From NCBI GenBank assembly GCA_965232455.1, contig OZ246981.1, forward strand, positions 4,402,001 through 4,466,000: a stretch of DNA of 64,000 nucleotides. Reading direction: 5' to 3'. Position 1 is the first letter of the stretch, and each line of letters starts with the position of its first letter. Made by a program: the position numbers and the translations under genes. Positions 1 through 9,287 of this stretch are shown one piece after another. A model generated the notes under the pieces. That model did not search any database and was not told the origin of the DNA. It worked only from the letters and a program-made list of their open reading frames with translations. The DNA comes from JBFGFX01 sp965232455 (GTDB taxonomy: Bacteria > Pseudomonadota > Gammaproteobacteria > Steroidobacterales > Woeseiaceae).

Positions 1-806
1 GATTGGATTCGGCTTTCTACGGTTGCCGCAATCTTGGCGGTTATATCCGAACGCAGTGCCATCAGGTCTTCGAGAGACGCCTCGATGTTGTCGGCCCAGA
101 CGACCGCGCCGTCAGCGGTCTGCACGAGTTCCAGCGCTAGCCGGCAACGCCGGCCGAACACGCTCATACTGCCTGTCAGCAGGTATCGCACCCCAAGGAT
201 CTCGCCGGCTTGACACACGTCGACATCCGGGCCGCGAATCCGGAACGACGAACCCCGCGCAATCACGTGCAGCCAACTCAAGCGCGATAGTTCCACGATG
301 ACCTCGTGGGCAATCGCCTCGGCCAGGAGTCCGTTGCGGTAGTCGTCGTCCAGCATTCGCAGCGGTAGTACCGCGATGCTGAGTCGGCGCGTTCCGTCGT
401 CGGGCCCGCGGGATCCGGCCGCGTCGTCAATCGACCCGGTTCGGGAATCGAGCCCGGGCCGCGAATCGATCGCCGATATCGTCGCGGCGAGATCCGCCGA
501 GGCGGTGACGTCACCGACGAATCGAAAGCCCCGGTGACGGATGGTTTTGATCAGCCGTTGCGCGGCGCCGTCGTCGCCGATGGCGTTACGCGCCGAGCGG
601 ATGCGGCTGCTCAATGCCGCTTCCGACACGATCCGCCCGCCCCAGACCCGCTCGTTGATTTCGTCTTTGGAGACCATGCGCGCGGAATTGGCGACCAATA
701 ATTCCAGAATCGCAAATACCTGAGGCTCGACCGGCTGCGCCACGCCCTCGAGGCGTAACTCGAGTTGAGCGACGTCCAGCTCGTATCGCCCGAATCTGTA
801 AATCAT
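1..806 (-). CDS. CadC-like winged-helix transcriptional regulator (3' end outside window)
   Basis: The protein begins at ATG 806 (MIYRFGRYELD) and runs off the left edge with no stop. Residues about 1-100 form an OmpR/CadC-type winged-helix DNA-binding domain, visible as the transactivation-loop region with KDEINERVWGG and the wing ending in RHRGFRFVGDV. After an acidic linker comes a domain starting LSIAVLPLRMLDDD and containing GVRYLLTGSMSVFG, typical of proteins that join this winged helix to a FlgO/TolB-like alpha/beta domain and usually to TPR repeats. No receiver domain and no membrane helix is seen in the visible part, so it is not a classical response regulator. It is divergent from the methyltransferase at 984. 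The regulated genes are unknown. The family call is secure; the full architecture cannot be judged because the C-terminus is missing. Confidence 0.85.
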   Translation of the reverse strand, partial: MIYRFGRYELDVAQLELRLEGVAQPVEPQVFAILELLVANSARMVSKDEINERVWGGRIVSEAALSSRIRSARNAIGDDGAAQRLIKTIRHRGFRFVGDVTASADLAATISAIDSRPGLDSRTGSIDDAAGSRGPDDGTRRLSIAVLPLRMLDDDYRNGLLAEAIAHEVIVELSRLSWLHVIARGSSFRIRGPDVDVCQAGEILGVRYLLTGSMSVFGRRCRLALELVQTADGAVVWADNIEASLEDLMALRSDITAKIAATVESRIQ

Positions 807-983
807 CCAGCCTCCGCATGGCTCGAACGCGAGCGCGTGACACTCCGCGGGAAATCTTCAGGCGATCTACAGAAAAAAGCAGCTTCTCTACAGGAGTCCT
901 GCAAGCGCCAGGTCCGCAATCCCCGCATTGTGTGTTCGTCGGCGCATGGCGCGCCAATCATCGTCAACACGCGGAGAACGATC

Positions 984-1814
984 ATGAATCATTTGGCAAC
1001 GTCCGCCAAGTCCCCCGACCTTGGCGAACTCAAAACACGCCAGCAGACGGCCTGGTCCGCGGGCGACTACGCCGCCGTCGGCGTTACGCTGCAGATTGTC
1101 GGCGAGCGCCTGGCAGAGACGCTGGACCTCCGCGCGGGCCAACGCGTCCTGGACGTTGCCGCCGGAAACGGCAATTTTTCCCTGGCCGCCGCTCGGCGTG
1201 GCGCCCGGGTTACTTCCACCGATTACGTTCCGAGCCTGCTCGAAAACGGCGCCGAGCGCGCCCGTGCCGAGCGGCTCGATCTCACGTTCCGAACCGCGGA
1301 CGCCGAAGCGCTGCCGTTCGAGGACAACACGTTCGACGTGGTGGCCTCGACCTTCGGCGTGATGTTCACACCCGATCAGGCGCGCGCGGCCGCCGAGTTG
1401 CGGCGGGTCTGCCGGCCGGGCGGCAAGATCGGCATGGCGAACTGGACGGCCGACGGTTTCGTCGGGCAGCTGTTCAAGACGATCGGTCGCCACGTTCCGC
1501 CGCCGGCGGGCGTAAGTTCGCCCAATGTCTGGGGCGATCGCGTCCGTGTCGCCGGACTGCTTGCCTGCGAGCCGCATGAGCTCGATGCAAGCGTCCGTCA
1601 GTTCAACTTCCGTTACTCGTCCGCCGAGGCATGGCTGAGCCATTTCCGCGAAGTCTACGGTCCGGTGAACAGGGCGTTCGCCGCGCTGCCGGAAGCGCGA
1701 CGGCTTTCGCTGAGTCGGGATCTCGAAGACCTGGCCGGGCGTTTCAATATCGCCGACGACACCACGATGGTGGCGCCGGGCGATTACCTGGAGCTCGTGT
1801 ATTCAACGCGTTAA
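984..1814 (+). CDS. class I SAM-dependent methyltransferase
   Basis: This 276-residue protein has a Methyltransf_11-type Rossmann fold. The SAM-binding motif I reads VLDVAAGNGNFSLAAARRGA, followed by an acidic residue at the end of strand 2 (TSTDYVP), the motif around DAEALPFEDNTFDVV, and the post-motif RRVCRPGGKIGMANW. This is the UbiE/small-molecule methyltransferase layout; the substrate cannot be told from sequence. The frame is open upstream to 765, but the ATG at 984 was chosen because GGAGA lies 6 nt before it and the fold starts soon after (MNHLATSAKSPDLGELK). The next gene, a secreted protein, follows after 26 nt and is probably co-transcribed. Confidence 0.87.
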   Translation: MNHLATSAKSPDLGELKTRQQTAWSAGDYAAVGVTLQIVGERLAETLDLRAGQRVLDVAAGNGNFSLAAARRGARVTSTDYVPSLLENGAERARAERLDLTFRTADAEALPFEDNTFDVVASTFGVMFTPDQARAAAELRRVCRPGGKIGMANWTADGFVGQLFKTIGRHVPPPAGVSSPNVWGDRVRVAGLLACEPHELDASVRQFNFRYSSAEAWLSHFREVYGPVNRAFAALPEARRLSLSRDLEDLAGRFNIADDTTMVAPGDYLELVYSTR

Positions 1815-1840
1815 CTCACCACGATAAGGAGGAACTACCA

Positions 1841-2482
1841 ATGAAAACTGCAAGAATCTTTACCGCACTGCTCACGGGACCGGCGCTGCTGGTTTCCGCG
1901 GCCGCTGCCGCCGACGGCTACTGGGAACGCAGCAGACTGGCCGGCGGGGAAATGGTCCAGGTGGCCGATCACTACGTGTTCAATACCGATGAGATGGTCA
2001 ACGGCGCCACCGTCCTGGTGCGCGACCTGCGCCACCGGCAGGTGAACGCCACCATCTCGTCGAAAGCGTTTGCGCCCGACACCGCCTATTCGATCTGGTG
2101 GGCCATCTTCAATCGACCGCAGTATTGCGCGACGCCGAACGCCTGCAAGATTACCGATCTCGAACTCTTCGGCGGCGACCCGCGCATCCGGGCCTCGGTC
2201 TTCTGGGCCGGCGGTTTCGTTTCCGACGCGTTTGGCAGCGCCAATACCTCCCTGCGGCTCCGGCCCGGCCGAACGAGCCGGGAGCTGGCCGTGCAGTCCC
2301 GCAACTACGGCCTGATGAATCTCGCCCGCGCGGAGATTCACCTCGTGTTCCGCACGCACGGCGTGGCGGGCCAGGCAGGACCGCTGGCAGCTCAGGTGGG
2401 CACGGAAAACGAGGCGTGCCCCGAAGAGGGTTGCAGCAACGTGTTTGCGTCCATTCACCCGGGTGCGGGCGCGTCGCGCTGA
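1841..2482 (+). CDS. secreted protein of unknown function
   Basis: This 213-residue protein has a clear signal peptide: MKTARIF, a hydrophobic stretch ALLTGPALLVSAAAA, and a likely cleavage before DGYWERS. A strong ribosome binding site (AAGGAGGA) sits 7 nt before ATG 1841. The mature part has two cysteine pairs (YCATPNAC near residue 95 and ACPEEGC near the C-terminus) that could form disulfides in the periplasm, and a beta-rich composition. I do not recognise a domain. It follows the methyltransferase closely, and the two may form an operon, but nothing in the sequence gives a function. Confidence 0.75.
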   Translation: MKTARIFTALLTGPALLVSAAAAADGYWERSRLAGGEMVQVADHYVFNTDEMVNGATVLVRDLRHRQVNATISSKAFAPDTAYSIWWAIFNRPQYCATPNACKITDLELFGGDPRIRASVFWAGGFVSDAFGSANTSLRLRPGRTSRELAVQSRNYGLMNLARAEIHLVFRTHGVAGQAGPLAAQVGTENEACPEEGCSNVFASIHPGAGASR

Positions 2483-2558
2483 TTGTCGGATGCCCGGCGC
2501 GGCCGTCCTGGCGCGCCAGTCCATACACGCGAACGACGCGCCGATCGACCGTCGCGGG

Positions 2559-2590
2559 CGTCCCCATCGGATCTCGATCCGGTGGGGACG
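2559..2590. repeat. 15-bp inverted repeat upstream of pntA
   Basis: The arms 2559-2573 and 2576-2590 pair over 15 positions with a 2-nt loop, all Watson-Crick except one G-T pair. It lies 77 nt after the secreted-protein gene and about 160 nt before pntA. No T-tract follows, so it is not a canonical intrinsic terminator on either strand. It could be a REP-like element or an mRNA 3'-end stabiliser. Confidence 0.5.
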
Positions 2591-2748
2591 TCTGTTCCTC
2601 CGGCTGCAGGAACTCCTATGCGTAATTCCAAGCGCCGCAAATCTGTGCGCGGCCAGCCAATATTGCTAAAGTACGCGCTTTCCACGAACAGCAAAAACAA
2701 CAGCAGCGCAACAAGCTGATCATCCCGGCAGATTAATCGGAGGTTTTG

Positions 2749-4281
2749 ATGAGAATCGGTGTACCGAGAGAGATTCATGCGGGTGAGAAACGTGTGGCCA
2801 CAACTCCCGAGGTTGCCTCTCAACTGATGAAGTTGGGTTACAGCGTCGCCGTCGAGGACAATGCCGGAGCGGCCGCGAGCTTCTCGAACGAGGCTTACGA
2901 GGCGGTCGGCTGCGAAATCGTAACATCGGCCAAGGACGTCTGGGCCGACTCCGACATCGTTCTGAAAGTCCGTGCCCCCGAGGGCGGCGAAGCCGACGGT
3001 CTTCGCGCCGATCAGACCTTCGTCAGTTTCCTGTGGCCGGGACAGAATCCGGACCTGCTCGAAAAGCTCACCGGAACGGGTGCAACCGTGCTGGCGATGG
3101 ACAGCGTGCCGCGGATCTCGCGGGCGCAGAAAATGGACGCGCTGAGCTCGATGGCGAACATCGGCGGTTACCGCGCGGTCGTCGAAGCGGCCCAGCATTT
3201 CGGACGGTTTTTCACGGGCCAGATCACCGCCGCCGGCAAGATTCCGCCCGCCAAGGTGCTGGTCATCGGCGCCGGCGTCGCCGGTCTCGCGGCAATCGGC
3301 GCGGCGAGAAGCATGGGCGCGATCGTACGCGCGTTCGATACGCGTCCGGAGGTCAAGGAACAGGTCGAGAGCATGGACGGCGAGTTCCTGATGCTCGATT
3401 TCGAGGAGGAAGACGGCTCCGGCGAGGGCGGCTACGCGAAGGTCATGAGCGAGGAGTTCATCAAAGCCGAGATGGCGCTGTTCGCGGAGCAGGCAAAGGA
3501 CGTCGACATCATCATCACGACCGCGCTGATCCCGGGTAAGCCCGCGCCCAAGCTGATCACCGCCGACATGGTCCGGTCGATGAAAGACGGCAGCGTCGTC
3601 GTCGATCTCGCCGCCGAGCAGGGCGGCAACTGCGAGCTGACCGAACGCGATCAGGTCGTGCTGCGCAACGGCGTGTCGATCATCGGCTATACCGATCTGC
3701 CCAGCCGACTCGCGACGCAGTCCAGTCAACTCTACGCAACGAACCTGCGCCACCTGCTGACCGACATGACGCCGGAGAAGGACGGCCTGCTCGTCGTCGA
3801 TTTCGACGACGAGGTCGTGCGCGGGGCGACGGTCTGCCGCGACGGTGAAACGACCTGGCCGCCGCCCGCGCCGAAACTGTCGGCGGCGCCGCCGAAGGCG
3901 GAGCCCGCGCCCGCGCCCGAGGTCGTCGAGAAAAAGCGATCGGTCGCCGGGCCGATCATTGCGACCCTCGTTGGCGGTCTGGCGTTGCTCGGCTTGGGCG
4001 CCGTCGCGCCGCCGTCGTTCATGGCCCATTTCACCGTCTTCGTGCTGGCCTGCTTCGTAGGTTACATGGTGATCTGGAACGTGACGCCCGCGCTGCACAC
4101 GCCCCTGATGAGCGTGACCAACGCGATCTCGAGCATCATCATCATCGGCGCGCTGCTGCAGATCAGCTCGGCGGACCGAATGATCATGTGGATCGCCGCG
4201 TTTACCGTCCTTATTACGAGCATCAACATCGCGGGCGGCTTCGCCGTTACGCGCCGCATGCTCGACATGTTCCGGAAGTGA
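2749..4281 (+). CDS. pntA: NAD(P) transhydrogenase subunit alpha
   Basis: Proton-translocating transhydrogenase alpha subunit, which binds NAD(H) and with PntB uses the proton gradient to drive hydride transfer from NADH to NADP+. The 510 residues match the usual single-chain PntA length. The N-terminus MRIGVPREIHAGEKRVATTP is diagnostic; the NAD-binding Rossmann motif VIGAGVAGLAAIGA is at about 172-185, with RPEVKEQVESMDGEFL after it. A Pro/Ala-rich linker (about 370-400) leads to the membrane part (about 405-505) with four hydrophobic helices. A TTG three bases upstream is in frame, but ATG 2749 is preferred because GGAGG lies 5 nt before it. pntB follows after 7 nt. Confidence 0.97.
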   Translation: MRIGVPREIHAGEKRVATTPEVASQLMKLGYSVAVEDNAGAAASFSNEAYEAVGCEIVTSAKDVWADSDIVLKVRAPEGGEADGLRADQTFVSFLWPGQNPDLLEKLTGTGATVLAMDSVPRISRAQKMDALSSMANIGGYRAVVEAAQHFGRFFTGQITAAGKIPPAKVLVIGAGVAGLAAIGAARSMGAIVRAFDTRPEVKEQVESMDGEFLMLDFEEEDGSGEGGYAKVMSEEFIKAEMALFAEQAKDVDIIITTALIPGKPAPKLITADMVRSMKDGSVVVDLAAEQGGNCELTERDQVVLRNGVSIIGYTDLPSRLATQSSQLYATNLRHLLTDMTPEKDGLLVVDFDDEVVRGATVCRDGETTWPPPAPKLSAAPPKAEPAPAPEVVEKKRSVAGPIIATLVGGLALLGLGAVAPPSFMAHFTVFVLACFVGYMVIWNVTPALHTPLMSVTNAISSIIIIGALLQISSADRMIMWIAAFTVLITSINIAGGFAVTRRMLDMFRK

Positions 4282-4288
4282 GGTCGAC

Positions 4289-5686
<1,398 letters not shown>

Positions 5687-5700
5687 GGGAACGCAAAGCT

Positions 5701-5735
5701 GTCGCGGGGGCGGCTTTCAGCCGCGACCCCGCGCC
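5701..5735. repeat. REP-like hairpin (GCGGCT-TTC-AGCCGC core)
   Basis: GTCGCGGGGGCGGCTTTCAG starts the element and is followed by CCGCGACCCC. GCGGCT and AGCCGC pair around TTC, and GTCGCGG can alternatively pair with CCGCGAC. It lies 15 nt after the pntB stop. The layout resembles the REP elements of Xanthomonadales and Pseudomonas and three GTAGGAGC-type elements elsewhere in this window (8461, 29189, 48461). The rest of the interval up to 5978 shows a second GC hairpin near 5755-5775 followed by TTTT, and no gene. Confidence 0.5.
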
Positions 5736-5978
5736 CGAGATCACCGACGGTTTGTCGCGGCGCCGGGCCGCGTTTTGGTACGCAGCGGAGTTTCCCGGGG
5801 TTTTTACCCAGTCTCCGACGTCGCAATCGGCCGTTCCCGGCCTCTATCCGACGGGTCCCGTCACGTCGCCGTAATGCCGGTCGCGAATAATGACCGACCA
5901 TCCAGCTTTCCATAAGCCTGCCTCGGGTATTTGATTTTTGTCGCCCGTTCGGCACACTAACGGACAGGGAGATGAGAG

Positions 5979-6626
5979 ATGCTGTTTGGTTCTGCTACCA
6001 ACCTCTCGCAGCAGGTCCTCCGGACCGACGTGGCGGGAATGCCGCTCGAATGGATCGACTATCGCGAGGCCGTTCGGCTCTATCACACGGAGCAGGTCGC
6101 CTATGCCTGCGGCACGCATCTGTACACCCTGCACGGCGGCTACAGCGCGTTCGACGGCCGCCGAAGCAAGATCGACGTCAGCTCCATCATCGCGACCCGC
6201 GGCACCGGCCAGGGTCTTGCGTTTGTCCGCGATCGCTACGTGCCGCCACTGAACAACCGCACGCTGTTCAAACGCGATGCCGATCTTTGCCTTTATTGCG
6301 CCACGCGGTTTCAAACGCGCGATCTCACCCGCGACCACATCACGCCGCTGTCCCAGGGTGGCGGCGACGTGTGGGGAAACGTGGCCACGGCCTGCCGGCG
6401 CTGCAATAATCACAAGGGCGGCCGCACACCCGAACAAGCCGGCATGGAACTGATAGCCGTTCCGTTTACGCCGACCTACGCCGAATACATCTATTTGAAA
6501 GGCCGTCGTGTGTTGGCCGATCAGATGCAATACCTGTTGGCGCACATACCACGATCCAGCCCGCTGCACGCGAGACTTTCCGGCCATCTCGCTGACGGCT
6601 CCATAAAACACGAGGTACTGAGCTAG
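5979..6626 (+). CDS. HNH endonuclease family protein
   Basis: This 215-residue protein carries a C-terminal HNH nuclease domain with a structural zinc site. The motif is complete: C104-x2-C107, D119-H120 (RDHITPLSQGG), N134 (VWGNVATAC), C139-x2-C142 and H145 (CNNHKGGRTP). The N-terminal 90 residues (MPLEWIDYREAVRLYHTEQV and onward) match a stand-alone HNH family common in cyanobacteria and proteobacteria whose cellular role is not settled. There is no toxin, methylase or phage gene beside it, so it is probably a housekeeping-type solitary HNH protein and not a restriction enzyme. The stop codon TAG is the first part of a repeat element. Confidence 0.88.
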   Translation: MLFGSATNLSQQVLRTDVAGMPLEWIDYREAVRLYHTEQVAYACGTHLYTLHGGYSAFDGRRSKIDVSSIIATRGTGQGLAFVRDRYVPPLNNRTLFKRDADLCLYCATRFQTRDLTRDHITPLSQGGGDVWGNVATACRRCNNHKGGRTPEQAGMELIAVPFTPTYAEYIYLKGRRVLADQMQYLLAHIPRSSPLHARLSGHLADGSIKHEVLS

Positions 6627-6676
6627 GGCCTGCTGAGGCCCAGCAGGGTTTACTTTCATAGTGTTAACAGGCCCTA
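6624..6676. repeat. GGGCCTG-type inverted repeat with inner hairpin
   Basis: TAGGGCCTG (6624-6632) pairs with CAGGCCCTA (6668-6676); inside the first half, CTGCTG (6630-6635) can pair with CAGCAG a few bases on. The right half read on the minus strand is TTAGGGCCTGTTAACAC, which resembles sequences at 48403, 49472, 55045 and 61323. The first three bases are the stop codon of the HNH gene. Confidence 0.5.
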
Positions 6677-6692
6677 AGCGACAGGAGCGCTG

Positions 6693-7580
6693 ATGCAGTA
6701 CCTGATTGATGCCAGCGTTTACGTTTTCCGGGCCCATTATTCCATGCCCGACGACATGGTCGACGGCGACGGTCACCCGATCAACGCGCTCTACGGTTTT
6801 TGCCGTTTCCTCGGCGACTTCATGGAGCAGGTCAGGCCGGAACATCTTGCCGTACTATGGGACGAAAGCCTTTCGACGTCGTTTCGCACCGAAATATACC
6901 CGGAGTACAAAGCGAACCGCGATCCGGCGCCGCCCGAGCTGAAGAAACAGTTCGTTCAGTGCCGTCGGTTTACGCGTGCCCTGGGATTGGCGGAATTTGC
7001 GCACCCGAACTACGAGGCGGACGACCTGATCGGCACGCTGGTCATGGAAGGCCGGGCGGCCGGGCGGCCGTCGACAATCGTCACGCGTGACAAAGACCTC
7101 GCTCAGCTCGTCGATAAAAACGACGTGTTCTGGGATTTTGCCGGCAAGGGACGCATCACCTACCAGCAGATACCCGACTTCTTTTTCGGCGTCTGGCCGG
7201 AGCAGATCGCGGACTTTCTCGCGCTCGCGGGTGACAGTGTCGACAACATAAAGGGCGTGCCGGGCGTCGGGCAGAAGACCGCGACGGCGCTGCTGCAGCA
7301 CTTCGGCAGCCTCGAAAAGCTGTACTCGAACATCGACAGGGTTCACGAGGTCAAGGTGAGGGGCGCAAAAAGCCTGGGCTCGAAACTCGAGCAGCACAGA
7401 GACGCCGCGATGCTGGCGAGACGGCTCACGGGCATCGCCTGCGATGCGCCGCTGGAAAAACCGAACGCGGGCCTGAACCCTCGGCGGCCCGATCTCGGCG
7501 CGATCAACGCGCTTTTCGACGAGGTCGGGATCGGCACGGCATTACGCCGGCAGGCGGAACGCGTCAGCGACCTGCGCTGA
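6693..7580 (+). CDS. 5'-3' exonuclease (FEN/Xni-like, H3TH domain)
   Basis: This 295-residue protein belongs to the family of the Pol I 5'-nuclease domain and ExoIX/Xni. The N-terminal PIN-like part has the acidic metal ligands expected: YLIDASVY, LWDESLSTSFR with YPEYKANR, NYEADDLIGTL and VTRDKDLAQLV. The helix-3-turn-helix DNA-binding motif is GVPGVGQKTATALLQHFGS. It would act on flap or branched DNA in replication and repair. It is slightly longer than E. coli Xni (251) and lacks any polymerase domain. Its TGA overlaps the next ATG by one base, so it is translationally coupled to a fructosamine-kinase-like gene. Confidence 0.92.
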   Translation: MQYLIDASVYVFRAHYSMPDDMVDGDGHPINALYGFCRFLGDFMEQVRPEHLAVLWDESLSTSFRTEIYPEYKANRDPAPPELKKQFVQCRRFTRALGLAEFAHPNYEADDLIGTLVMEGRAAGRPSTIVTRDKDLAQLVDKNDVFWDFAGKGRITYQQIPDFFFGVWPEQIADFLALAGDSVDNIKGVPGVGQKTATALLQHFGSLEKLYSNIDRVHEVKVRGAKSLGSKLEQHRDAAMLARRLTGIACDAPLEKPNAGLNPRRPDLGAINALFDEVGIGTALRRQAERVSDLR

Positions 7581-8464
7581 TGCCCGATTGGCGGGCGGTT
7601 CGCGAGGCGCTGCAAGCGCAGGGTCTGAGACCGACGGACAGCCTGCCGACCGGCGTCGGCGGCGGCGACATCAGCGCCGCCTGGCGGCTGGAAACCCGGG
7701 AAGGGCCGGTTTTCCTCAAGACCGGCCGGGCGGATACCGACTCGATGTTTGCCGCCGAAGCCGCCGGGCTCGAAGCACTGAGAGCGGCCGATGCCGTCCG
7801 CGTTCCCGGGGTACTGGCCCGGGGCGTCGCGACGTCGGACAGTTTCCTCGCCCTCGAATGGCTGAATCTCGAATCCGCGGGCGCCGAAACCGACCGGCGT
7901 CTGGGCCGGCAGCTGGCGGAACTGCATAAGGCGTCCGCGGATGCCCACGGCTGGCATCGCGACAACACGATCGGTCTGACGCCGCAGATCAACACCTGGA
8001 ACGAGAGCTGGATCGACTTTTTCCGGCAGCACCGGCTGCGTTTTCAGCTCGAGCTGGCGGTGCGAAACGGTTTTGGCGGACAACTGCAGGACCTGGGGCA
8101 GCGCCTGCTCGAACGGCTCCCGCAGTTGTTTGCCGGACACGAGCCGCCCCCGTCGCTGTTGCACGGTGACCTCTGGAGCGGTAACAAGGCGTCAGTGGAC
8201 GATGAGCCCGTCATCTTCGACCCGGCGGTGTATTACGGCGACCGCGAGAACGACCTCGCGATGACCCGCCTGTTCGGCGGTTTTTCGCGGGGCTTTTATT
8301 CGGCGTACGAAGAAACCTGGCCGTTGCCGCCCGGCCATGAAGCCCGGCTCGGCGTTTATCAGCTCTACCACGTGCTGAACCATCTGAATCTATTCGGCGG
8401 CGCCTACCTCGGACGCGCCGAGGCGCTGATCAAAGACGCGCTGACGCTTGAAACGAGATTGTAG
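7580..8464 (+). CDS. fructosamine kinase family protein
   Basis: This 294-residue protein has the aminoglycoside-phosphotransferase-like kinase fold of the fructosamine-kinase/YniA family. Visible signatures are the N-lobe GGGDISAAWRLET with the ATP-lysine strand GPVFLKTGRAD, the catalytic loop LLHGDLWSGN with the catalytic Asp, and the metal-binding IFDPAVYYGDRENDLAMTRLF. Bacterial members phosphorylate ketoamine groups of glycated small molecules or proteins, a deglycation or damage-repair role. It starts within the stop codon of the exonuclease gene, so the two are expressed together. The stop TAG lies inside a perfect 13-bp hairpin. Confidence 0.93.
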   Translation: MPDWRAVREALQAQGLRPTDSLPTGVGGGDISAAWRLETREGPVFLKTGRADTDSMFAAEAAGLEALRAADAVRVPGVLARGVATSDSFLALEWLNLESAGAETDRRLGRQLAELHKASADAHGWHRDNTIGLTPQINTWNESWIDFFRQHRLRFQLELAVRNGFGGQLQDLGQRLLERLPQLFAGHEPPPSLLHGDLWSGNKASVDDEPVIFDPAVYYGDRENDLAMTRLFGGFSRGFYSAYEETWPLPPGHEARLGVYQLYHVLNHLNLFGGAYLGRAEALIKDALTLETRL

Positions 8465-8488
8465 GAGCTCGTCTTGACGAGCTCCTAC
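8461..8488. repeat. perfect 13-bp hairpin, REP-like, supplying the stop codon
   Basis: GTAGGAGCTCGTC (8461-8473) and GACGAGCTCCTAC (8476-8488) are exact inverted repeats with a 2-nt loop. Bases 8462-8464 are the TAG stop of the preceding gene. The sequence belongs to the GTAGGAGC family of REP-like elements. It has no T-tract and lies between convergent genes. Confidence 0.65.
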
Positions 8489-8532
8489 ATGTCGTGGCGG
8501 CGAGAATTCGGAGCGTCGCTGCGCGCCGTTCG

Positions 8533-9285
8533 TCAGTTGTCGTCCTGTTCACCCTCGGTGACCTCGTAGGCCTCGCCAAGAAAGTCTTCGTCGAACGTGT
8601 AAAGCCGGGTGCCTTCCGGTGCTTCGATGACGCGGGCCGCGCCTTCGTAACCGGGAAATTTTTCGCAGGGGATGCCGTGCCGGTCGAGGTGTGTGTCCAG
8701 GGCGCCTTTGTCCAGACATTTAAAACACAGCGCGGCGCTTTTCAGCGCAATGCTCTCGCTGAGCCCCAATGCCATGCCCCCGGCGTCGAACCGCATGTGC
8801 ATGGTCGGTTCTTCGCGCAGCTCGAGGATGGCCGGCGCCAACGGCGCCCAGAACAAACCCGCCTGCATCACGTCGCGGACCGGCAGCGTCAACTCTATCC
8901 AGCGGCCGCACAACGAATCCTCGATATCGTCCGCCGCCTGCGAAAACGTCCGTGCCTCGATCATCGAAATCATGTGACCGTCGCGATCGGTGAAGCCGAG
9001 TTCGTTGAAAACGTCCTCGTCAACCTTCAGAAATGAAAAGTCGTAGCCGTGATCGCTCATCGATCGCGCATGGCGAGCAAGGTCCTGCTGCACGAAAGTC
9101 AGAGCCGGCGAGTCGAAGACGCGTTCGTGGAGCCCGATGCAAATGTCGCCATCGCTGACAACGGCGTATTTGTGCGGCCATACGTCGCCGCTCTCGAGTT
9201 CGCTGAAGCCGAGCGACTTGTAAAAACCGAGGGAGTCCAGTACGTCCGGCGCGTGCACACTGAGCTCGAGCCACTTGCCAAGCAC
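8533..9285 (-). CDS. VOC family protein, two tandem domains
   Basis: This 250-residue protein consists of two glyoxalase/bleomycin-resistance (vicinal oxygen chelate) units. The first (about 1-110) contains WLELSVHAPDVLDSLGFYKSLGF and DRDGHMISMIEART; the second (about 120-240) contains RWIELTLPVRDVMQAGLFW and VIEAPEGTRLYTFDEDFL. Metal ligands are not clear enough to name a reaction. The start is GTG 9285, two bases after the hemH stop, with GGAGCG upstream inside hemH, so the two genes are coupled. The VOC fold is secure; no activity is proposed. Confidence 0.82.
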   Translation of the reverse strand: MLGKWLELSVHAPDVLDSLGFYKSLGFSELESGDVWPHKYAVVSDGDICIGLHERVFDSPALTFVQQDLARHARSMSDHGYDFSFLKVDEDVFNELGFTDRDGHMISMIEARTFSQAADDIEDSLCGRWIELTLPVRDVMQAGLFWAPLAPAILELREEPTMHMRFDAGGMALGLSESIALKSAALCFKCLDKGALDTHLDRHGIPCEKFPGYEGAARVIEAPEGTRLYTFDEDFLGEAYEVTEGEQDDN

Positions 9286-9287
9286 GG

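Noticed and set aside
5979..6626. HNH gene as part of a restriction or phage-defence island
   Set aside because: Neighbours are housekeeping genes, no methylase, helicase, toxin or integrase is near, and base composition matches the surroundings.
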